Part shown: in pieces, positions 8,572 to 13,510 of the stretch
Layout: every line of letters starts with the position of its first letter
Numbering within the stretch: the stretch's first letter is position 1
Assembly: GCA_902465325.1 (NCBI GenBank)
Contig: CABQMV010000034.1
Location: 1 to 15,920 of the forward strand
Source of the DNA: an uncultured Oscillospiraceae bacterium
GTDB taxonomy: Bacteria; Bacillota; Clostridia; UBA1212; SIG427
Direction of reading: 5' to 3'
Length of the DNA stretch: 15,920 nt
Notes under the pieces: model-generated
Told to the model about the DNA's origin: nothing
The model's database searches: none
What the model saw: the letters and a program-made list of their open reading frames with translations, nothing else
Program-made: the position numbers and the translations under genes

Positions 8572-9965
8572 AAAGTTTATTGTTTTTAGAGGATAAAGAG
8601 AAAATTGCCGATGTGTTCGGGATTGATGAATTAAAATTAAAAGAATTTATTTTGGGTGTTACCTATATGGATTCTGAGGGACGGGACTATGTATATGAAG
8701 TCTTGTCTAAGCCTTTGAAGGATTTGTCTCTTATAGAGAGGAGACAGAAACTGGTGCATGATTTTTGTGAAAACCAGATTCCCTTTGACAAGATGTACCG
8801 ATCTTTTAAAAATTTTATGCAGCTTCGGAGAGAAATTACGGAGAAGAGGCGCCGCTTTGGAAATCTTACTAGAGAGCGGGGCGTATTCCTGTTTAATCTG
8901 AAAATTGACCGTATGAAAAATGAGGTGGACTATTTTACCAAAATATACGAGTCTCTTAATGAGATTGAGAAGCTGTTTACTTTTCGGATTACTTCTCCCG
9001 ATTTGCAGGCGTTTATTGATTCGATAAAGACCATTAATTCTTATATGAGGACCTTTATCGGCAATGTGGGCCGGGATTTGCTGGCCAGTGTAACAGAAGA
9101 ATTCAATCCGGATGTATTTGTGGAAATTGACCGCATCTACGATATTTCCGTTTCTGAAATCTGCGGAATGAATCATAATAAGCCGGCCGGCTTCAAGGCG
9201 GCAGATTCGTCTGTCAGCGACTTGGTTATTATGGGCGTGGACAGAATGTATAAAAAGCTGTATAACATCAATAACCATTTGACTACTGTCTTTTTAGATG
9301 TAAGTAAAGAACTGCAGTTTTATAACTTTGCGATAGAGTACTATAAATGCTTTACCAGGTATAATGTAGAGTGTACTTTTCCCACCTTTACAGAGGGGCC
9401 CATCAGCGCCCGGCGGCTCCATGACCCTCTGCTGGCATCCAGTCTGATCCGGCAGTCTACGGATGCGCAGATTGAGGTGATCCGGATCGTCAGCAACAAT
9501 ATTTCAGAACTGTCGTCCTGTATTATTACCGGAGACAACAACAACGGAAAATCTACTTTTCAGCGTTCCATTGTGCTTTCCAATCTGTTGGCCCAGTGCG
9601 GTTTGTATGTGCCGGGTGTATCCGTTAAATTTAATGTGAATGACAGCTTTGTACTGTGCTTTGCCGGTTGGGACAAAGAGGATTCCTTCGGCCGTTTTGA
9701 GAATGAGGTCATTAAAACAGCGGAGGCATTTAAATATGCAGGGCCCAATTCCCTGGTGGTATTTAACGAGATTTTCCAGTCTACGGCCTACGATGAGGCT
9801 ACAGAGGCTCTGGACAGTATATTGAAAGCCCTTCTCTGTGAAAAGTGCAAATTTATTTGTGTTACGCATTTACTTAAATTGACGGAAAGTTTTCAGGATT
9901 ACAGTCAGGTACAGCACATTGGCGTTACCCGGGACCACGTTGCCTCAGTAATAGAAGGGGCCTGA
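8568..9965 (+). CDS. MutS-like (domain V) ATPase, second of a pair
   Basis: This 465-residue paralogue-like partner of the preceding gene has a mostly helical N-terminal two thirds and a C-terminal MutS-type ATPase. The Walker A loop is TGDNNNGKST (starting at 321), which departs from MutS by replacing the Met-Gly-Gly stretch with Asn residues. Walker B is LVVFNEIFQST with Asn400-Glu401, the same Asp-to-Asn change as its neighbour. It ends with a switch-like VTHLLKL. No mismatch-recognition, Smr or HTH domain is visible. GGGGAGG stands four bases before the ATG, which overlaps the upstream stop (ATGA). A strong terminator begins 18 bp after its stop, so the two genes form a closed transcription unit with or without ftsY read-through. 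Sequence divergence between the two, together with their shared motifs, suggests an old duplication and an obligate pair. Function is unknown. Confidence 0.83.
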   Translation: MKSLLFLEDKEKIADVFGIDELKLKEFILGVTYMDSEGRDYVYEVLSKPLKDLSLIERRQKLVHDFCENQIPFDKMYRSFKNFMQLRREITEKRRRFGNLTRERGVFLFNLKIDRMKNEVDYFTKIYESLNEIEKLFTFRITSPDLQAFIDSIKTINSYMRTFIGNVGRDLLASVTEEFNPDVFVEIDRIYDISVSEICGMNHNKPAGFKAADSSVSDLVIMGVDRMYKKLYNINNHLTTVFLDVSKELQFYNFAIEYYKCFTRYNVECTFPTFTEGPISARRLHDPLLASSLIRQSTDAQIEVIRIVSNNISELSSCIITGDNNNGKSTFQRSIVLSNLLAQCGLYVPGVSVKFNVNDSFVLCFAGWDKEDSFGRFENEVIKTAEAFKYAGPNSLVVFNEIFQSTAYDEATEALDSILKALLCEKCKFICVTHLLKLTESFQDYSQVQHIGVTRDHVASVIEGA

Positions 9966-9982
9966 CACTTTTAAATTTTTTG

Positions 9983-10013
9983 TGCGGAGGCGGTAGGCAG
10001 CCTCCGCATTTTT
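9983..10013 (+). terminator. Rho-independent terminator after the MutS-like pair
   Basis: A perfect 9-bp stem TGCGGAGGC (9983-9991) pairs with GCCTCCGCA (10000-10008) around an 8-base loop and is followed by five T (10009-10013). It closes the MutS-like pair's transcript 18 bp after the stop codon. Confidence 0.92.
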
Positions 10014-10037
10014 AATAATATTTTCACATAATAGTAC

Positions 10038-10066
10038 AGGACAATCCGTTTGTTTTGTGTTATGAT
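10038..10066 (+). promoter_or_regulatory. Extended -10 promoter for the small membrane protein gene
   Basis: AGGACA (10038-10043, 4 of 6 to the -35 consensus) is separated by 17 bp from TATGAT (10061-10066, 5 of 6 to the -10 consensus). A TG at 10058-10059 gives an extended -10 (TGTTATGAT). It lies between the preceding terminator and a GGAGG ribosome binding site at 10084-10088, so it fits as the promoter of the gene at 10097. Confidence 0.65.
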
Positions 10067-10096
10067 GCAAGAAAGCTATATGTGGAGGCTGATTGT

Positions 10097-10528
10097 ATGT
10101 CTGATGATAGAAAAGATGAAATAACAGAGGAGCTTAAGGAAGCTGTTAAACGGGAAGAAGACGCCACTGAGATGGGCAAGGACAACAAAACTGCTTTTTC
10201 CGACAGTGCTTTGGATAAAATGATTCATGATCTGAAAGACGATACGGCGGATGTAGTGCCTGAGGACTTTGACTTCGGAGAGAAGAAAGTAGATAAGAAA
10301 AAGCGCGGTAAGTTTATTATCAAGCTAATTTCTGCGATTATCTGTCTGGGTGTTTTTCTGATAAACGGTATCATGATTAGACTGATGACATATAGGGAAT
10401 ATGCAAAAGTTGTCCCGGTTTGGGTGGGGATTATTATTATTATTGCCTGTCTCTATGCGGTAGCTATTATTGCCAATATTATAGGCGGCGATAAGCAGGA
10501 AGAGTATCATGTGAAAGAGGAAGAATAA
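10097..10528 (+). CDS. Small acidic two-helix membrane protein of unknown function
   Basis: I do not recognise this 143-residue protein. Residues 1-63 are strongly acidic and probably disordered, and are followed by a Lys/Arg-rich strip (KKVDKKKRGK, 63-72). Two hydrophobic helices (about 73-94 and 105-129) are joined by a short loop, and there is a charged tail (DKQEEYHVKEEE). The basic strip before the first helix predicts, by the positive-inside rule, that both the acidic N-terminus and the tail face the cytoplasm. The start is set by GGAGG eight bases before the ATG at 10097; an in-frame TTG at 10055 lies inside the promoter and is rejected. The gene has its own promoter and terminator, so it is a single-gene unit between the MutS-like pair and the SRP genes. 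No signal peptide or catalytic motif is visible. Confidence 0.8.
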   Translation: MSDDRKDEITEELKEAVKREEDATEMGKDNKTAFSDSALDKMIHDLKDDTADVVPEDFDFGEKKVDKKKRGKFIIKLISAIICLGVFLINGIMIRLMTYREYAKVVPVWVGIIIIIACLYAVAIIANIIGGDKQEEYHVKEEE

Positions 10529-10543
10529 AACCGGATCGGTTTT
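10527..10543 (+). other. Small hairpin overlapping the stop codon
   Basis: AAAACCG (10527-10533) and CGGTTTT (10537-10543) form a 7-bp stem around a 3-base loop. It overlaps the TAA stop of the small membrane protein gene and precedes the main terminator by 7 bp. It may add 3'-end stability or weak termination; it has only its own four T as a tail. Confidence 0.45.
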
Positions 10544-10550
10544 GGAAAGA

Positions 10551-10583
10551 GGCCCTGACTCAATATGGTCAGGGCCATTTTTT
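10551..10583 (+). terminator. Rho-independent terminator after the small membrane protein gene
   Basis: GGCCCTGAC (10551-10559) pairs perfectly with GTCAGGGCC (10568-10576) around an 8-base loop, and six T follow at 10578-10583. It ends the single-gene transcript of the membrane protein and isolates it from ylxM-ffh. Confidence 0.93.
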
Positions 10584-10620
10584 ATGATGGTATGCAGGGA
10601 AAAGACAATGACTGTCCTTA

Positions 10621-10665
10621 AAAAAGCATCTGCCAAGAAAAAATACTTGACAGATGCTTTTTTTT
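10621..10665 (+). terminator. Second hairpin terminator, overlapping the ylxM promoter
   Basis: A 17-base arm (10621-10637) pairs with 10646-10662 around the loop AAAAAATA with one C-A mismatch, and the T run is 10658-10665. Because the upstream arm begins with five A, it can also act on transcripts from the other strand. It lies only 38 bp after the previous terminator, making a tandem block. Its downstream arm holds the TTGACA of the next promoter. Confidence 0.85.
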
Positions 10666-10675
10666 CATATATACT
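10647..10675 (+). promoter_or_regulatory. Strong housekeeping-type promoter for ylxM-ffh
   Basis: A perfect -35 TTGACA (10647-10652), a 17-bp spacer rich in T, and -10 TATACT (10670-10675, 5 of 6 to consensus) predict a start near 10682. That leaves a leader of about 28 bases to the ylxM ATG at 10710. The -35 is embedded in the terminator arm. An inverted copy of CTTGACAG (10646-10653) occurs as CTGTCAAG at 10676-10683, over the expected start site, and could be an operator. Confidence 0.8.
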
Positions 10676-10709
10676 CTGTCAAGTCAGAATACTTTGCGGG
10701 GTATGGCAA

Positions 10710-11039
10710 ATGGATTGGGATGTATATCGGCTCAGTATGTTGCTGGATTTTTACGGACAGATGCTGACCGTAAACCAGTTTACCTGTCTGGATCTGCACT
10801 GTAATCAGGATCTCAGCATGAGCGAAATTGCGCAGGAGCTGGGAATCAGCAGGCAGGGTGTATATGATTTCATAAAGAAAGGCAGAGAGCGCCTGATGTC
10901 CTATGAGGCGAAATTGGGACTGCTGCAGCGGTTTGCTGAGAGCCATAAAAAGCTGGAAAAAATCAGGGAGCTGCTTGTAGCGGGAAATTCCGCAGAAGCC
11001 CTCAAGGGACTGGACGAGGTTATCGAAAATGGCATTTGA
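10710..11039 (+). CDS. ylxM: YlxM/p13-like HTH protein, SRP-associated
   Basis: YlxM is a small protein encoded beside ffh in Firmicutes and thought to assist the signal recognition particle. In Streptococcus its homologue has been reported to bind SRP components. This copy is 109 residues. The opening resembles the family (LLDFYGQMLT, 11-20), and a helix-turn-helix occupies about 35-58 (LSMSEIAQELGISRQGVYDF), like a sigma-4 or UPF0122 domain. It is followed by a helical tail. The start at 10710 is chosen because GGGGT lies eight bases upstream and the protein then begins where the family does; the frame is open further upstream to 10542, but that stretch crosses two terminators and the promoter. 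The gene overlaps ffh by 11 bp, so the two are translationally coupled. The HTH and the inverted repeat at its promoter leave autoregulation possible, but this is untested. Confidence 0.92.
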   Translation: MDWDVYRLSMLLDFYGQMLTVNQFTCLDLHCNQDLSMSEIAQELGISRQGVYDFIKKGRERLMSYEAKLGLLQRFAESHKKLEKIRELLVAGNSAEALKGLDEVIENGI

Positions 11040-12363
11040 AAGTCTGTCTGCAAAATTGCAGGCAACCATGAAAAAATTAAGAGGGCAGACCCGGATAACG
11101 GAGAAGGATGTCAAGGATTTTATGAGAGAAATCCGTATGGCCCTTTTGGAAGCGGACGTAAACTATAAAGTCGTAAAGGATTTTGTTGCCGGAGTTTCCG
11201 AAAAGGCTGTCGGTCAGTCTGTCATGGAAAGTCTGACGCCCGGCCAACAGATTGTTAAAATTGTAGACCAGGAGCTGACTGCGCTTTTAGGCAGTACGGA
11301 GGCAAAACTGGATTTTTCCCGAAACGCACCTCATGTTATTATGATGGTGGGACTGCAGGGCGCCGGTAAGACCACCGGCTCAGGTAAGCTGGCGCTGCAT
11401 CTGCGCAAGCAGGGAAAAAAGCCGCTGCTGGTGGCCTGCGATGTATACCGGCCGGCTGCGGTAAAGCAGCTTCAGGTTCTGGGAGGCCAGATTGATATCC
11501 CTGTATATGTGGGAGAGGAGAACGGCGATCCTGTAGCCATAGCGAAGGCGGCAAAAGAGAGAGCGCTGAGGAATCTTAACGATGTGGTGATCGTAGATAC
11601 TGCTGGCCGGCTTCAAATCAATGAAGCGCTTATGGAAGAGCTGGTAAATATCAAAAAGGCGGTGAATCCCTCTGAAATTTTGCTGGTGGTAGATGCCATG
11701 ACGGGCCAGGAAGCCGCCAATGTGGCTCAGGCCTTTAATGAAAAACTGGATATTTCAGGGGTTATTTTATCTAAGCTGGACAGCGATACCAGGGGAGGCA
11801 GTGCGCTTTCCGTAAGAGCCATTACAGGAAAGCCTATCAAGTTTGCTTCTACGGGAGAAAAAATGAGTGATTTGGAGATATTCTATCCCGACCGAATGGC
11901 CAACCGGATTCTTGGCATGGGGGATGTGCTGTCTCTGATTGATAAGGCGCAGGAGCTGTACGACGAAAAGGAAGCTGCGGCCCTGGAAAAGAAAATAAGA
12001 AGTCAGACCTTTACGCTGGATGATTATATGCAACAGATGCGTCAAGTCAAGAAAATGGGGGGACTGGGAGGCATTATGAAGCTCCTTCCCGGAGTCGGTG
12101 CCCAGCTCAGAGACGAGGACGTGGATAAGGGCGAGGCCAAGCTGGCCAAGACAGAGGCGATTATCTGTTCAATGACTATGCGGGAGCGGAACAATCCCTC
12201 TTTGCTAAATGCCAGCAGGCGGCGGCGGATTGCTGCCGGAAGCGGCACGACGGTTCAGGATGTAAATATCCTGATCAAAGAGTTTGACCAGGTAAAGGCC
12301 ATGATGAAGCAGATGACAGGTAAAAGAGCAGGCAAAATGGGTAAAATGAAACTCCCGTTTTGA
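11029..12363 (+). CDS. ffh: Signal recognition particle GTPase Ffh
   Basis: Ffh binds signal sequences emerging from the ribosome and, with SRP RNA and FtsY, delivers membrane and secreted proteins to SecYEG. The 444-residue protein has the N domain (1-90), the G domain with Walker A GLQGAGKTT (108-116), the insertion-box region ACDVYRPAA (136-144), DTAGR (190-194), SKLD (248-251) and STGEK (274-278), and the Met-rich M domain (about 325-435). The M domain includes the SRP RNA-binding motif SRRRRIAAGSGT (396-407). Length and motifs are normal. The residues after Walker A read GSGKLA where many relatives have Thr-rich variants; this looks tolerated. The ATG overlaps the ylxM end by 11 bp, and rpsP follows after 31 bp without a terminator, so one transcript probably continues into the ribosomal genes. 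Confidence 0.98.
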   Translation: MAFESLSAKLQATMKKLRGQTRITEKDVKDFMREIRMALLEADVNYKVVKDFVAGVSEKAVGQSVMESLTPGQQIVKIVDQELTALLGSTEAKLDFSRNAPHVIMMVGLQGAGKTTGSGKLALHLRKQGKKPLLVACDVYRPAAVKQLQVLGGQIDIPVYVGEENGDPVAIAKAAKERALRNLNDVVIVDTAGRLQINEALMEELVNIKKAVNPSEILLVVDAMTGQEAANVAQAFNEKLDISGVILSKLDSDTRGGSALSVRAITGKPIKFASTGEKMSDLEIFYPDRMANRILGMGDVLSLIDKAQELYDEKEAAALEKKIRSQTFTLDDYMQQMRQVKKMGGLGGIMKLLPGVGAQLRDEDVDKGEAKLAKTEAIICSMTMRERNNPSLLNASRRRRIAAGSGTTVQDVNILIKEFDQVKAMMKQMTGKRAGKMGKMKLPF

Positions 12364-12394
12364 CATAGATTAATTATTTTGGAGGTAACAGACA

Positions 12395-12631
12395 ATGGTA
12401 AAAATCAGATTAAGAAGAATGGGAGCCAAGAAGGCACCTTTTTACAGAGTAGTTGTGGCAGATTCCAGGTATCCCAGAGACGGCAGATTTATTGAGGAGA
12501 TTGGAACCTATAATCCGCAGACCAATCCCGCAGAGATAAAAATTGATGTGGAGAAGGCCAATGAATGGATGAAAAAGGGTGCCCAGCCTACTGATACGGT
12601 CAAGGCATTACTGAAGAAAGCTGCTCAGTAA
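12395..12631 (+). CDS. rpsP: 30S ribosomal protein S16
   Basis: S16 is a small ribosomal subunit protein that helps 16S rRNA fold during assembly. The 78-residue sequence is canonical: it begins MVKIRLRRMGAKKAPFYRVV and continues with DSRYPRDGRFIEEIGTYNP, followed by a short helical tail ending TVKALLKKAAQ. A near-perfect ribosome binding site (GGAGG, 12381-12385) is placed nine bases before the ATG, as expected for a highly translated gene. It lies between ffh and khpA, the same order as in Bacillus. I see no separate promoter or terminator around it, so it probably shares the ylxM-ffh transcript. Confidence 0.98.
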   Translation: MVKIRLRRMGAKKAPFYRVVVADSRYPRDGRFIEEIGTYNPQTNPAEIKIDVEKANEWMKKGAQPTDTVKALLKKAAQ

Positions 12632-12661
12632 TGGCGCAGAAAAGAAAGGGCAGGTAATTGT

Positions 12662-12889
12662 ATGGCAGACCTTTTATTGTACATTGCCCGTTCACTGGTC
12701 AACAATCCAGACCAGGTAACGGTAGAGACAAAAGAGTTGGAATCCTCCATCACCTTGGCACTGCATGTAGCAGAGGAGGATATGGGGAAGGTGATTGGGA
12801 AGGAAGGCAGAATTGCCAAGGCAATTCGGACCATTATAAAATCTACTTCCAGAAACGAATCTAAGCCGGTATACGTTGAGATTGCGTAA
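12662..12889 (+). CDS. khpA: KH-domain RNA-binding protein KhpA
   Basis: This 75-residue protein is a single KH domain with the GXXG-type RNA-binding loop in GKVIGKEGRIAKAIR (about 42-56). KhpA (YlqC) homologues dimerise, often with KhpB, and bind many RNAs; in streptococci they affect cell division and elongation. The location directly after rpsP and before rimM is the conserved Firmicutes position. The ATG at 12662 has AGGT seven bases upstream and GGG slightly further. A second reading frame overlaps it from 12658 but shows no family resemblance and is ignored. The gene is followed by a 96-bp gap with small repeats. Confidence 0.95.
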   Translation: MADLLLYIARSLVNNPDQVTVETKELESSITLALHVAEEDMGKVIGKEGRIAKAIRTIIKSTSRNESKPVYVEIA

Positions 12890-12906
12890 GCCTATGCAGG
12901 TGCAGC

Positions 12907-12939
12907 GGGGACAGTCCTCTATATGGGGTCGGTCCCTCT
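12907..12939 (+). repeat. Short imperfect tandem/palindromic repeat (REP-like?)
   Basis: Two near-copies stand side by side: GGGGACAGTCCTCT (12907-12920) and GGGGTCGGTCCCTCT (12925-12939), differing by two substitutions and one inserted base. The first contains the small palindrome GGACAGTCC, and GGGAC (12908-12912) can pair with GTCCC (12932-12936). The look recalls GGGGAC...GTCCC REP elements of Firmicutes, but one copy in one window cannot prove that. It is in the otherwise plain gap between khpA and rimM. Confidence 0.4.
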
Positions 12940-12985
12940 TGTTATGCTCTGCTGTTATGGGCGTGGTAGAGGAGTATAGGGTAAA

Positions 12986-13510
12986 ATGCTGGAATATTTT
13001 ACAATCGGTAAAATTGTGAATACACATGGGGTACGAGGAGCGCTGAAAGTCCTTCCGGATACAGATGATCCCAGCCGCTTTTCCAGACTAAAAACAGTCA
13101 GGGTAAAGAGGCGAGACCAGGTAGAGGAGTATCCGGTGGAATATGGCCGAGGACAGGGAACTACCGTTGTACTGAAGCTAAAGGGAATTGATTCGCCGGA
13201 GGAGGCCGCACTTCTGAAAGGGGCAGAGCTGGAAATTCCGCGTAAAGATGCTATCAAGCTTCCCAAGGATACCTGGTTCATCGGAGATCTGATTGGCTGC
13301 CAGGTGCGGGAAGAGGATGGAAACTGTCTGGGCAAAGTTGTTAACGTGCTGCAGACAGGCAGTAACGATGTATACGAAGTGAGAGACGAGAAGGGAAAAT
13401 ATATTTTAATTCCGGCGCTGAAAAATGTGGTACTGAATGTTGACATTGAGGCGGAGCAAATACAGGTAAGGCTGTTGCCTGGTTTAAAGGAAATCTATTA
13501 TGAGAATTGA
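12986..13510 (+). CDS. rimM: Ribosome maturation factor RimM
   Basis: RimM binds ribosomal protein S19 and assists maturation of the 30S head. The 174-residue protein has the N-terminal barrel with the signature IGKIVNTHGVRGALKV (about 7-22) and a C-terminal PRC-barrel domain (about 93-170) containing FIGDLIGCQV, LGKVVNVLQTGSNDVYEV and ILIPAL. Length is normal. The ATG at 12986 has AGAGGAG about 12 bases before it and AGGG closer. The 3' end overlaps trmD by 11 bp, so RimM and the fusion protein are likely coupled in translation, as rimM and trmD are in many bacteria. Confidence 0.97.
   Translation: MLEYFTIGKIVNTHGVRGALKVLPDTDDPSRFSRLKTVRVKRRDQVEEYPVEYGRGQGTTVVLKLKGIDSPEEAALLKGAELEIPRKDAIKLPKDTWFIGDLIGCQVREEDGNCLGKVVNVLQTGSNDVYEVRDEKGKYILIPALKNVVLNVDIEAEQIQVRLLPGLKEIYYEN

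Noticed and set aside
8637..9278. 213-codon open frame on the minus strand inside the second MutS-like gene
   Set aside because: It is antisense to a well-supported gene, has no recognisable domain and is typical of a shadow frame. Similar minus-strand frames inside smc, ffh and the fusion gene were dismissed for the same reason.
10055..10096. TTG start for the small membrane protein
   Set aside because: It falls inside the -10 promoter region, while the ATG at 10097 has a well-spaced GGAGG.
10646..10683. Terminator/antiterminator attenuator using the third arm CTGTCAAG
   Set aside because: The third arm is transcribed only after the T run, so it cannot prevent formation of that terminator; a DNA operator is the better reading.
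10542..10709. Longer ylxM frame, including an ATG at 10608 that could look like a leader peptide
   Set aside because: The frame crosses two terminators and lies upstream of the predicted transcription start; its translation has no family resemblance before residue 1 of YlxM.
11352..11400. Unusual GSGKLA after the Ffh Walker A as a possible defect
   Set aside because: The essential GAGKTT is intact, the two altered positions vary in the family, and all other GTPase motifs are normal.
12360..12365. TTGACA at the ffh stop codon as a -35 for rpsP
   Set aside because: No acceptable -10 lies 16-18 bp downstream; the expected place is occupied by the ribosome binding site.
12658..12864. Frame overlapping khpA from 12658
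   Set aside because: It covers the same bases as a canonical KH-domain gene and resembles nothing.
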